This document shows positions 14,301 to 25,020 of a stretch of DNA of 64,000 nt, piece after piece. Source of the DNA: Biomphalaria glabrata (lineage: Eukaryota; Mollusca; Gastropoda; Planorbidae). Position numbers and translations under genes: made by a program. Within the stretch, counting starts at the first letter, position 1. The number at the start of each line of letters is the position of its first letter. Under the pieces are notes generated by a model that was not told where the DNA came from, did no database searches, and saw only the letters and a list, made by a program, of their open reading frames with translations. The DNA lies in the NCBI RefSeq assembly GCF_947242115.1, contig NC_074717.1, positions 33,768,201 through 33,832,200 on the forward strand, in the 5' to 3' direction.

Positions 14301-17300
14301 GTTTGGGTGCATTACTAAATTTTTGGTTTTAATTTCATGGCCTGTTTTATCAATTTTGATCAAAATCAATTATTCTCCTCCAATACTTAAAATAGGAGTC
14401 GAGGTGGCTGAGCGGTAAAGTGCTTGGCTTCCGAACCGGGGTTCGAATCCTGGTGAAGACTGGGATTTTTAATTTCTGGATATTTGGGCGCCTCTGAGTC
14501 CACCCAGCGGCAGCCCTAATGGGTACCTGACATTAGTTAGGGAAAAGTAAAGGTGGTTGGTCGTTGTGCTGGCCACATGACACCCTTGTTAACCGTAGGC
14601 CATAGAAACAGATGACCCTTACATCATCTGCCCTATAGACCAAAGGGGAACTTCACTTTTTTTTTTTTAAATACTTAAAATAACCTCCAAATATTCTGTA
14701 TAGAATAACCTTGTCTATTGCATGTTCCTCTTAAGTATTTCTTATAGAAAAATTTACCCCCCCACCCCCCCTTGGGTTGCCTGAGCCAGCTAGGAAAACC
14801 AGTGACTTGGCAGAATTTAAGTCATTGGTTAACATGCATGACTAGATGCATGAGGCATAGGACGTTATCATCTTCTTTTTGAAGTAACATCTGTTTTATA
14901 TAAGATAACACAAAAGTTTAGTTTTCATCTTACTGAGATTTTAATTTGAAATGTTTACATTTTGATGCTTAGCAAATAGTGATTCTTCAAAAAAAATATA
15001 AAAAATAATATGAAACTTTGCAAAACTTTGTTAAGAACCATTTGTGTTTTTTTGTTGTTGTTTTTTTTTTAATTAAAATCAAATATTAAGTAAAAAACTT
15101 ACCTTACTACAACATACAAACACTTCAGTATCAACAACAAACTCTGGAACAGCCAAAAAAATAGAAATAAAATTTATGAAGCAATCTAGAATTTTCAGAG
15201 TAACTTCTAAGAAAATCCACTCCACCTTACAATTAGATCTATGCTTTAATTATTTTTTAAAAGTTAAAAGCTACTTTAAAGAATACAGTCCTGAATAAAG
15301 TAAAACAATGATTTTCAAATCTCTGAAATACAGTAAAACATTTTGATATCACAAACATAGTAAAAAACTTTCATTTCATTGATGATTATAAGTTGTAAGC
15401 ATTCTAACTTTGTAGGTATGTACAATAGATAAAAAGAAACATTGATTTTTTTTTACCTCAGCAGCCAGGAAAGCAAATATAGTCAAGCTGATGTTTATTC
15501 CAACCCAGAAACATCCAACCAAAACTACTCCACTTGTCAACAGAATGACCAACAAGAGAGAGAGTAGTTTAACATGTGCATAGCGGGGTGTAGCAGGAGA
15601 GAAGGATAACTGAAAATAAAACATTCAAGATAGTGAAATAATAAAATAATTAATGCTCCCAATAAATCTAATAATACTGAGTGTTATAATAAATCAAAGA
15701 ATGTAATGGTATGTTGTTTAAAAGCAGATAAAACATGCTTCTGTATAGGACTTACATATTCAAACCTGTCCTTACACAATTGTGTGAGAAGGTGCAGGAA
15801 GCCCAATCCAGAAAACCAGGCTAGCCACAGAACTACCTCCTCCATGCTTTGAACATTCATAACTCCGAAGATGAAAATGAACTTATAAAAGATGAAATTC
15901 CAAAACTTGTCCTTTAAATGCTATGATAAAATATAAAATACACAGATATGAGTTTGTTCAAATATTTTTTTTATGAAAATGAATAAATGATGAGAGAGAT
16001 GTATTTTTAAAAAGTTCAGCATATATCCTGATAAGCTCCAGTATCTCTTTAAAATAAAAGCTTTCACATTGTTAAAATGACTAGTCAATAACATGAACCT
16101 CAATTAGATTAGAATTTTTATTATATTTACAACTATATCTGACAATACTGATGAGCATTACATTTTCTCTATATGTGCATCAATTATTAAGATTTAAAAA
16201 ATGTATTGTCATATCCTTGACTGTGTGATACAAAATTATTATATACTGAATGAATATAATTTATTATGTGCTTAAATTACTCAAACATGTTTCTGAATAT
16301 TTTTTTCTTTTTAAATTTTCAAAAGACATTAATAAAATTGTGTTAAATTCAACAAGAATTATCCAGTGAAAAGAAAATGAAACTAAAATGAAATTAAGAA
16401 TTTATTTACAATGCAGTTTACCTAGTGATCTATTCAGTAATTTAAAGCTACTTTTTTTCCCCCAAATATCTGAAAACGTTTATGCTTTAAAATGTAGAAT
16501 TAATTTATAACATGCATATGTTTATGAAGAAGCAATAGAAAAAAATAAAATAGCTTACCTGTTTTTCAATAACCCTCAGCTCTCCAAAGACTACATTTTG
16601 AATTAGTTTACCAAACAGAATTAGTAAGCAGTAGCAACTATTTACAAGAGTCTGAAGATAAAAAAAATAATTGAACATTTGATGAAATAACAATATAAAA
16701 CAGTGAGCAATTATAGGGGGCTGACGAGGATTTTTGTATTCCAATGAGTTTGCAGATAATCTTAATCACAAACAATTATTAGTAATATTGTTTCAACTAA
16801 AATGTTTGTACACAAGTGAATATAGTATGTATATTTCTAATTTTAAAAACAAAAGGAAAGTTGTAATTTCAAAAGATGTGCCAATTTGTCTTTTTGAAGA
16901 AAACAAAAAAAAATTACACAATGATTTTGGAGGACTAAACAAATAAACTTTGCACAAATATCATGCTTGATAAAGAAGATATTTAAATCAAATATGTAAT
17001 ATTGTGTAGCAAATTTGTTTTTTGATAAAAAAAAATAGTAATTTATAATAATGTCATTTATATTCACTTCAAATTAACATAAGTACATAATAATAGAGAT
17101 GAGAGCCAGTTTAATGACAAGCTATCATTGATAAAGAAGGATTTTTTATTATAGAATTTGTAGAAGAAAGGACTGTGTGGTGTGTAGATGAACCAATATC
17201 AATTATTTCAATGTACAAATTAACTCAAAAAAACAATCAATTTCCCTTTTACTTATACACTTCAGTCTCCTCTCAAATACTAAAGTATGTTGCAGTAGCA

Positions 17301-17622
17301 ACAAAGAGACCCCTTACAATTTTCAGCCACAGTCACAAGTATAACCCACATCTGACCTACTTACCCAGATACACCAGGTTTCAACCCTCATTATATAGAC
17401 CATATTCAGGAAATGCTCATCTCTATCGTAAGGCAATGTTATGTTGACCAGTTCTTGTGGTAAGCCAAGTTCTTCCTGAATCTGATTGTCTGGGTTAAAG
17501 TTCAGAATGGTGTTGACAGTTTGATGGGCATAGAATGAGGCCAAACCCAGCATCACCACAGAAAATGAAATATATGTTTGCAGGCTGGGTAAGGGAAGAC
17601 GTTCCAATATAAGTGCTGGCAT
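5350..17622 (-). CDS. AMFR: AMFR/gp78-like ER E3 ubiquitin ligase, 15 coding exons, complete
   Basis: An ER-membrane RING ubiquitin ligase of ER-associated degradation. Exons, 5' to 3': 17622-17365, 16651-16559, 15920-15756, 15609-15457, 15143-15103, 14137-14005, 13693-13560, 13467-13357, 10241-10063, 9679-9570, 9264-9139, 8962-8888, 8712-8597, 6804-6700, 5551-5350. All phases agree, giving about 666 residues (human 643). The N-terminus MPALILERLPLPSL matches vertebrate AMFR, and residues 1-325 hold several membrane spans. RING-H2 is C342, C345, C357, H359, H362, C365, C376, C379. CUE is about 456-499, the Ube2g2-binding helix about 577-604, and the C-terminal VCP-interacting motif contains RRRALLLQATQRRLERQ. 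An upstream in-frame ATG at 17640 directly follows a TGA and has poor context; 17622 has A at -3 and matches the family start. The exon-9 donor (GTTGGT) is weak. Confidence 0.96.
10332..12800. mobile_element. Non-autonomous hAT-type DNA transposon, 2.47 kb
   Basis: The 5' end TAGGGGTGCACCGGATAG is matched, with one difference, by the inverted 3' end (TAGGGGTGCATCGGATAG on the minus strand). A perfect 8-bp direct repeat TTTTATAG abuts both ends (10324-10331 and 12801-12808), the hallmark of hAT insertion. CCGGATA motifs cluster just inside both ends, which fits subterminal transposase-binding repeats. No transposase frame remains, so movement would have needed an enzyme from elsewhere. It sits in the AMFR intron between coding exons 8 and 9. 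Confidence 0.85.
11940..12345. repeat. Imperfect tandem duplication inside the hAT element
   Basis: Two consecutive copies about 230 bases apart share blocks such as CTCAATGTGATGGACTAAAC, ACAAATAAAAGGGG, GAGTTGTTCATCT and TGACCTCTAGAGAGTG, with indels between them. The duplication lies wholly inside the 10332-12800 element and so postdates or accompanied that element's formation. Confidence 0.7.
13100..13180. repeat. 21-bp tandem repeat, about 3.5 copies
   Basis: The unit is close to AAAGAATTCTTTATCAATAGT. It lies in an AMFR intron, and the first and last copies carry the same ACCAACAG variant. Confidence 0.75.
14395..14670 (+). mobile_element. tRNA-derived SINE, family A
   Basis: The head resembles a tRNA: A-box-like GTGGCTGAGCGGT, then B-box GGTTCGAATCC about 35 bases on, as in RNA polymerase III promoters. 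An unrelated body follows (GGCGCC, GTACCTGACATTAGTTAGGG, TGGCCACATGACACCC) ending in a T-run. Related copies, inverted, lie at 43630-43862, 49372-49560 and 62960-63145. It is in the AMFR intron between coding exons 5 and 6. It is not a tRNA gene, since no acceptor stem closes. Confidence 0.85.
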
Positions 17623-17640
17623 GTTGATGACTAAACTCAT

Positions 17641-17992
17641 TCACAACTTCTTCACCTTCAATGACAACCTTTCTGCATAAAACAAACAAAAAAGGTCCAT
17701 AGAATAAATAAATGATCAATATCCAATGAAAGAAGAAAGAGTAATAACAGCAATGCACTTAAGTAAAACTATGTATATTAACTCAAAGATATGAGCCTAT
17801 TAGCCAAGGAATTAAAAGAATGTTTATATCGACATCTATGTACATAGGTTATAACTAAGTTCTATATAATACTCAGGACCTACTAATCTACAGTTTAGTA
17901 CTTTTTATCTAGATTAGATCTAGAGTATTCTAGACTGTAATCTCAAGAGAAAATACCAGAACCGGTCAATATGTTGTTGAGAATGTTACTTC
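17641..17992. other. AMFR 5' flank / possible 5' UTR
   Basis: This is the sequence immediately upstream of the AMFR start. On the minus strand a splice-acceptor-like TTTATGCAG ends near 17672, so the 5' UTR may be interrupted by an intron. No TATA box is obvious. The far side (17890-17945) is rich in TAGATCTAGA-like motifs. Confidence 0.35.
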
Positions 17993-18205
17993 TTCTTCTT
18001 CTTCTAGCCAGCTTTATTGCTGCTGAGCTGTGAGCTCTTTTGCAGACTGTGCCAAGGAAAAAAAGTGTGCTGTTTTCTTCAGTTGTTCAGCTTTGCCATA
18101 CAGGGTGTTGGTTATATTGGGCTGTAGTGGAAGTAGGGTCTGCCTAAGGTGGATTAGGGAGGGGCATTCAAAGAGGATATGGTTTACGGTTACAAATAAA
18201 GCAAA
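17993..18205 (-). mobile_element. 3' end of RNase H-bearing LINE, 5'-truncated
   Basis: It is nearly identical to the 3' end of the larger LINE at 41400-43275: both share GCCAGCTTTATTGCTGCTGA and GGGGCATTCAAAGAGGATAT. On the minus strand it ends in a (GAA)n tail. Only about 200 bases of 3' sequence are present, the usual result of incomplete reverse transcription. It contains no intact protein frame. Confidence 0.8.
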
Positions 18206-18340
18206 AATGTTATCCTTTGTCTATAATACTGTCAGCTTATGTGTTTTTAAGTTTATTCCCATGACAGTAGACTCAGTGTAGACTACTCTAACCCTAAATG
18301 TAAACATAGAGTTGAAGCTAGGTGCTGAAACAAATGATAC

Positions 18341-19073
18341 ATACATATATTAAACATAAATGAATAACAGCACCAGGGACCAAGTTTTTAAGAGAGAAAG
18401 TAGTGAATTAAAATGCTACGAAAATAAGGGACTGCGCCGACCGAGGCTCGAACCTGTGACACTGGATTCGACACCACCGCCTAGCGATAACGCACCAAGC
18501 GAAACTAGCCTCTAGACCATCGGAATGTCCAAAAAAACATTCTTCTGATCCAGAGTCATTTCGCCCGTATGCAAATTACCACCCCAGTGGTCAAAAGTCA
18601 CAAGCTCCAGCTAGCCCCTCCCCCACCCTCGCAGCATCCGTTCACTAACAACTTCGATAGAGCCGACACAGCTAACGGCTAATGCCTAACGGCTGTCTGT
18701 GTCACAAGCCGACACAGCTAACGGCTAATGCCTAACGGCTGTCTGTGTCGGCTCTATCGAAGTTGTTAGTGAACGGATGCTGCGAGGGTGGGGGAGGGGC
18801 TAGCTGGAGCTTGTGACCTTTGACCACTGGGGTGGTAATTTGCATACGGGCGAAATGACTCTGGATCAGAAGAATGTTTTTTTGGACATTCCGATGGTCT
18901 AGAGGCTAGTTTCGCTTGGTGCGTTATCGCTAGGCGGTGGTGTCGAATCCAGTGTCACAGGTTCGAGCCTCGGTCGGCGCAGTCCCTTAATTTCGTAGCA
19001 TTTTAATTCACTACTTTCTCTCTTAAAAACTTGGTCCCTGGTGCTGTTATTCATTTATGTTTAATATATGTAT
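18341..19073. repeat. 733-bp palindrome (inverted repeat) with tRNA-like arms
   Basis: Two arms of about 315 bases are near-perfect reverse complements. The centre holds two direct copies of a 46-bp unit (18661-18706 and 18707-18752) that is itself nearly self-complementary (GCCGACACAG against CTGTGTCGGC). Each arm carries an A-box-like TGGTCTAGAGGC and a B-box GGTTCGAGCCT pointing outward from the centre. One example of the few differences is AAAATAAGG against AAATTAAGG. It may be two head-to-head SINE copies or a foldback DNA element. No clear target-site duplication was found. Confidence 0.85.
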
Positions 19074-19659
19074 ACTCTAACCCTAGCTTTCAAGTTTCCT
19101 AACCTTTAACATAATTTTTTTTTAAATGTCTTTTAATATTTTTTTCTTCTGCTGTTTCAAGCAAAGAGTACAAGCGTTGAGTACATTCTACAAAAAGAGT
19201 TGGTAAATACTGAAAAGGTCAAACAAGGGACCTTATCTAGTGCTGGTCCTTAAAAAAAAAATAAAAGGTGTAGTTTTGTATTAAATATCAACATAAAGAA
19301 GTAGTGACAATAAAAACAGCAAGTTGTTCAAGAAGCTAAAAGTCAGGATTTTGTGATTTTACCATCACAAAGGAGACACAAGACACCAATTACAAAGACA
19401 AACAGACACTAACACTCCCTTTGCTCCCCAGGCAAACAAATCATAAATACAACTATATGATATAAACAATTCCCATGTAGCTTTTGTGTTTATGTATATT
19501 TTGTTTTCTATAGTAATATCTATGTTTTTGTTTTTTCTTGTTGTCATACACAAATTGTAAGGCAAATTTACTTATGATATAAACATTATTATTTTATAAC
19601 TGTTACCCTATAATCTAGACTTACAGCCTAAGAATGCCCTGCCCTATAATCCTACATAT

Positions 19660-20100
19660 ACTAAAATCTAGCCTATATATACTTAGATCTAAAATCTAGA
19701 TCTATATCAAAGCATAAGTATATGTCTGCTAAGTCGTTGGTTTTCCAGGCTGATTCAGGCAGCCCATTCCATACTCTAATGGCACTAGGGAAGAAGGAGC
19801 ATTTTGTACAAATTTGTCTTAGCATATGGAATGAGGAAAATAATGCCTTTATCTTTGTGTCTTTCTGAGCATTTATTAAATTTTGTTTTTGTATTTGTAA
19901 GATATGATTTAGTGTTTTATGTATAATTGCTACTTTACTTTTTAGTCTTCTCTGCTGAAGTGTCTCTAAGTTTAGTGATTTTACTAATGGTGTTACTCTA
20001 ATCAAATTGGAATATTCATTTGTTATAAAACTCACAGCTCTATTTTGTATTTGTTCTAGTTTCCTTATGTTTTCTTGAGTTGAGGGAGAAACACCAACTT
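19660..20100 (-). pseudogene. LINE ORF2 C-terminal fragment
   Basis: The 120-codon frame 20035-19673 reads like the end of a non-LTR retrotransposon polymerase from the CR1/Jockey-like side: VTPLVKSLNLETLQQRRLKS, then FFPSAIRVWNGLPES. Upstream sequence to 20100 continues it with QENIRKLEQIQNRAV. A shorter piece of the same family lies at 54030-54115. Both are isolated 3' fragments, 5'-truncated. The clade assignment is tentative. Confidence 0.75.
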
Positions 20101-20525
20101 GAAAAAATATCTCTGGAATCCACGAAACATCACAATGAATTTCCCCCCTGGGACGAAAGCTCTCTTCCTACTATAAGAGACATTTTTGAAAATATAACCA
20201 AAAATCTGACTACATTCCAACAGAGTTCAAGGAAATAGTGAACTCTCTTCTACAAAATCAGTACCTTAGCAATCAGTGGATTCGATTTTACAGGCTCATC
20301 TCATTAAGTCACCACAAATGGAAGTGCTGGAATACTCATCTAATGGCCCGATGGAGAAAAAGTAGAAAAACCCATTGCAACTGGAGAGCTCTCTGACAGC
20401 CACAGAGCAGAAAGGAAAGCACTAGAACTAGCAGCTACCATGCTAGCAAATCTTCTTCTAAGTACCCCACACAGTCAGATTGTTTTTCTAACTGATGCGA
20501 AAACAATCCTCCAAAGCACTATTAA
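20100..20525 (+). pseudogene. RNase H-bearing LINE, upstream piece (split by insertion)
   Basis: Broken frames contain the first half of an RNase H domain: AERKALELAATMLANLLL, then PHSQIVFLTDAKTILQSTI. The second half resumes at 21956. Stops and shifts show it is not functional. With 21956-22490 it forms one LINE copy interrupted by about 1.4 kb of other repeats. Confidence 0.7.
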
Positions 20526-20639
20526 TAAATAATGAAAAAAAAAAAAAGATTCAATTTTTTTTTTTGGTCCGACTTCAGACTTGGCATAACAAAAAAATCA
20601 TGAATGCGGAATGGTGGAACATGTGAGCTTTTTTGACGA

Positions 20640-20870
20640 TTTTGTGGGACAGTTCAGCATAATACAGGATGGTAGGCATGTCTGCTCGAGATTCGTCACC
20701 TGACTCGAGCAGAGTTGTGTTTACTGAGCGCCTAAAGGCAGCACCGAAAACTTTCGCCCAGATACCCCCTCCTCCCACTGGTCCACAAATGAGATTGGAC
20801 CATAGCGCTCTGAGCATGCTATAAGCATGAAAGTAGCGCTATATAAAAGCTATAATTTATTTTATTTATG
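20640..20870 (+). mobile_element. tRNA-derived SINE, family C, partial
   Basis: The body matches the better copy at 26605-26825: GAGCAGAGTTGTGTTTACTG, GCGCCTAAAGGCAGCAC, AAATGAGATTGGACCATAGC, then GCTATATAAAAGCTAT. The tRNA-like head is degraded or replaced. It lies in the insertion that splits the LINE. Confidence 0.75.
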
Positions 20871-21001
20871 AGTGTTACTATTTCTCTGTACCAAATAGGG
20901 GAGGGGGAGGAGACACTGTGACAAGCAGAGTGCATTTACCATACATAACTGCTTATAGAAACTGGTAGACAATATAGAATCCAAACACTGGAGTTTTTGT
21001 C

Positions 21002-21760
21002 GTACATAACTATCTAAAGAAGCTGGGCCAACAATATAGAATCCAACCTAGAGAGTTTTGATCGATACATGGTTTATGTCACATCACATTTTAGTCCTAA
21101 GTCTCGACTTAGACTTCAGTTGAACTGTGTGTCAGTGATCTAACAAAGAAAGTGAACCACGAGATCAGTATTGACCAAGTAAACTCACTGTACCTTGCCC
21201 TTCCCCTTTACAGCATACCGGTGACTCTAACAGTAACTGACAAAATACGGCGCCAGCCGTAACTATCTAAAGAAGCTGGGCCAACAATATAGAATCCAAC
21301 CTAGAGAGTTTTGATCGATACATGGTTTATGTCACATCACATTTTAGTCCTAAGTCTCGACTTAGACTTCAGTTGAACTGTGTGTCAGTGATCTAACAAA
21401 GAAAGTGAACCACGAGATCAGTATTGACCAAGTAAACTCACTGTACCTTGCCCTTCCCCTTTACAGCATACCGGTGACTCTAACAGTAACTGACAAAATA
21501 CGGCGCCAGCCGTAACTATCTAAAGAAGCTGGGCCAACAATATAGAATCCAACCTAGAGAGTTTTGATCGATACATGGTTTATGTCACATCACATTTTAG
21601 TCCTAAGCCTCGACTTAGACTTCAGTTGAACTGTATGTCAGTGATCTAACAAAGAAAGTGAACCACGATATCAGTATTGACCCAGTAAACTCACTGTACC
21701 TTGCCCTTCCCCTTTACAGCATACCGGTGACTCTAACAGTAACTGACAAAATACGGCGCC
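21002..21760. repeat. 253-bp tandem repeat, three copies
   Basis: Copies begin at 21002, 21255 and 21508. The array ends at 21760, and the copies differ at only a few positions. Each contains ATCTAAAGAAGCTGGGCCAA, a repeated CCTAAGTCTCGACTTAGACT palindromic stretch, and ends with ACGGCGCC. A diverged partial fourth copy precedes it (20956-21001). The high similarity suggests recent expansion. No protein frame spans it. Confidence 0.9.
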
Positions 21761-21955
21761 AGTACTGGCAGGCTCCGAACAGGGAAAGTTGATTACATCA
21801 CACCTATTACTGCCGTGAAAACTACGATCGTATGTGTGCGTGTCCAAAAAGCACATTAGTGCCATCGGCGCTATGTGAATTTAACTTAATTCTTGATTTT
21901 GATATAGATAGAGGTGATACAGGACAGTTTATAATTCATTGCATATTATATTTTA

Positions 21956-22490
21956 GGCAAAAAAACTGTTATTCAATGGATACCAGCTCACATACAACTA
22001 GCAGGAAATGAGAAGGCTGACACACTCGCCAAGAGTGGGAGAACAAACTCACAAGTAAACTCTGCACTCTATCCAGAAGAAATGAAGAAATTAATTGTAG
22101 ATAAAATAAATGAGAAATGGACGAGCTCTCATCCAAATCACAAGAAAGATGACGCTTACTATAAGCTATCCCGACAAGACCAACGTCTAATCTTTCGACT
22201 CAGAACCGGGCACAACAGAACACATGTTCCGGAAGCTCAAAATTGGAACCAGTGAAATCTGCCCATGTGGAGTATCACCAGAAAATGCCGACCACGTCCT
22301 CCAAAACTGCTCTCTCTACCAAGAGGCCTGTATAAGACATTGGCCCCAAATCACCCCAATAGAAAGAAAACTATATGGAGAGCTCCCTGATTTGGAAACC
22401 ACTGCGCAGTTCATCTCATGTATTGGTCTAGTCATATGAACACTCCAACATAACAATGAGAACGATGAAGAAGAAGAAGAAGAAATATTT
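21956..22490 (+). pseudogene. RNase H-bearing LINE, downstream piece and 3' end
   Basis: It encodes the end of an RNase H domain (VIQWIPAHIQLAGNEKADTL) followed by a C-terminal region with a Cys/His cluster, EICPCGVSPENADHVLQNC, and a stop after IGLVI. It ends in a (GAA)n tail. The 3' half is nearly identical to the minus-strand copy at 24241-24650. The polymerase domain is absent from this copy. Confidence 0.8.
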
Positions 22491-22499
22491 TAGGTCTTG

Positions 22500-23782
22500 A
22501 TTTTTTGCTTTTTTATTTTTTTGAGGCCACACTATTCACTTTGCACTGGGCCTCCCTATTTGTTTTACCTCCAATTACATAAGGCAGGCCCTGCTTGTAG
22601 ACAGTAGACTCCACTGAGGACTGCCGGCTAAGAGAAAGGGGATTATGTCATCACTAGATCTGTGTCAGCTTAATAAAATCAATCTTTCGATGTTTCTCTT
22701 TGTGCTGTGATTTTACGAAAAGTGAGGGCACTTGAAATTCATTAGAAATGTATAGATCTAAATGTAGTCGTAATCATCAACAGATAAAAATAAAAGTATT
22801 AAGATACTGCTACCCTTCTAAAATAAAATGTTTTATTTCCTATAGAGTCCAGTACTATATCATTGCTCTGTATAGATCTCTAAGTCATAAAGCATAATTT
22901 TGTTCAAAAGAAAAATAATTAAAAATGTAGATATGCATAACTATTTGTTTTTATTTTATCAATATTTCACTTTGCGACATAATAGATCATTATAGACTCT
23001 ACTCTAGATCTAAATTATTCTAAATGTTAACCAGATTATTAGTATAACTTATTACCTAGATCTAATTAGACTAATAATCACTAATATAATATTATATTAG
23101 ATCTAGATTCTAGATATTATAATTTTTAATAAATAGTGTCATAGTCGCATAGTCTTGTCAAGTCTTGTGTGAGTGTATCATGAATCATGTAGATCTAGAT
23201 CTATGTGACAGTATTATGAGTATAGTATGTCTACTCTAGCTGACTTAGTCTAGTCTAGAGTCTAGATAGTATCATAGTAGATTGACTTAGACTCACTCTC
23301 TCTCTAGTCACAGTCTTCTGCTGACACTCTGGTGAGTCTAGACAGTCTAGAGTCTAGCCTAGATGTAGTCTAATCTAAAAATCTAAGACTAAGACCTAAA
23401 ATGACCTAAAATCTAGTCTATAAGATTCTAGATCTAGAAATTCTAGATCTAGAAGTTTTCGTTTGAGATCTAAAAAAAAAAAAAGGTAATATAAGCATCA
23501 TCGTTACGATCTAGAACTAAATTTTGACTCTAAATCTAGTACTCACATTAGAAAATCTATATCTAAGAGACTATAGAATCTAGATATAGATCTAGATCTA
23601 GCTAGAATATGTATTGTTTTGTTTTTCCGAAACTTTTGTTGACATACAGATGAAAAACTGCCCGGAAATACAGATTATATGTAGATCTAGTCATGCGCAG
23701 ACAACTGAGACGTATACTTTAAGATGTGCCAGGTAGAATAATCCTTTTTACAAAATCTGGGTAAACTGAAATAGATCTAGAT
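22500..23782. repeat. TAGATC-rich low-complexity DNA
   Basis: It is dominated by overlapping AGATCT, TCTAGA and CTAGTC motifs, densest at 22980-23620. Similar but shorter stretches occur at 17890-17945, 39480-39800 and 43320-43440. It is not a clean tandem array, as no fixed period is visible. No gene was seen. Confidence 0.65.
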
Positions 23783-24240
23783 CAGTGATTCCCAAAGTGG
23801 TCTATATAGACCCCCAGGGGTCTACAAAGACCTCCAAGGGGTCTACGAAAGTAAAAAAATAAATTGGGGGTCTATGAGATGTCCACGGGGGTCTACGGTA
23901 ATAGATTTCATTTAAGCAGGTCGTTACATAATTTTCACATTCCATTAATGTAATTATTTCCTACACTAATCTATGATTTGTACCCGAGTTAATCCTTTCA
24001 ATATTGCTATTGAAACGAAACATTGTTGTATTCAATTTCAATACTTATTTAAATAGCTTAATTTTGTCTACATGTAACTAATATTTAGAAAAAAAAAAGA
24101 AATGTAGACAGTACAGCATTAATTAATTAAAATTGGGATTCATTCCTTCCTTATTAAACACTCATTTGCCTAAGTGACTCTTTTATGACGATATGAGACC
24201 AGTTATGCTGAAGGATCATCTGAGACAATGCCACCCTGAC

Positions 24241-24650
24241 TTCTTCTTCTTCTTCTTCATCGTTCTCATTGTTATGTTGGAGTGTTCATATGACTAGACC
24301 AATACATGAGATGAACTGCGCAGTGGTTTCCAAATCAGGGAGCTCTCCATATAGTTTTCTTTCTATTGGGGTGATTTGGAGCCAATGTTTTATACGGGCC
24401 TCTTGGTAGAGAGAGCAGTTTTGGAGGACGTGGTCGGCATTTTCTGGTGATACTCCACATGGGCAGATTTCACTGGTTCCAATTTTGAGCTTCCGGAACA
24501 TGTGTTGTCGCATTCTGTTGTGTCCGGTCCTGAGTCGAAAGATTAGACGTTGGTCTTGTCGGGATAGCTTATAGTAAGCATCATCTTTCTTGTGATTTGG
24601 ATGGGAGCTCGTCCATTTCTCATTTATTTTATCTACAATTAATTTCTACA
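24241..24650 (-). mobile_element. 5'-truncated RNase H-LINE inside the hAT element
   Basis: This is a minus-strand copy of the last 400 bases of the LINE also seen at 21956-22490, including the frame 24513-24286 with EICPCGVSPENADHVLQNC and a (GAA)n tail. It is flanked by CACCCTGAC at 24232-24240 and 24651-24659, a 9-bp target-site duplication. The host hAT coding remnant resumes after it. Confidence 0.88.
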
Positions 24651-25020
24651 CACCCTGACAAAAATTAAGATTTGAACAACTTTTGAACACTCAAAGTTCA
24701 GAATAGACCCACAAATTCTCTGTTCGAAATCATATAGAGATGATTTTGGTTTGTGGGAGTCTTTCAAGATTTCTTTACTTATAGCAAAATACGGAAAACA
24801 GCAAAAGTCAAACATTGATTGTACCAGCCGTTTTACAAAAACCTACATCTGTTACTATTAAAAGAATTTCTTTAAGCGACAATACAGTTTAAGGTCGCTT
24901 CGGTGGCATGAGTTATAAAATTAAAAGCTTCTTATGTAAATCTTTGCAAAAGATAGAAATACAGATTGGTCTGACAAGGTGTAGCGCTGTGTGCTAAAAA
25001 CTGTCTAATGGTCACCATCT

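Noticed and set aside
14395-14480. Possible tRNA gene
   Set aside because: A- and B-boxes are present, but no acceptor stem pairs and the body continues into a repeated non-tRNA sequence; it is a SINE head.
18880-18985. Possible tRNA gene in the palindrome arms
   Set aside because: Pol III-like boxes are present, but spacing and stems do not make a cloverleaf and the unit is repeated in inverse orientation.
22980-23620. Possible centromeric satellite of TAGATC units
   Set aside because: No fixed period; similar motifs are scattered through the window, so it is low-complexity DNA, not a satellite array.
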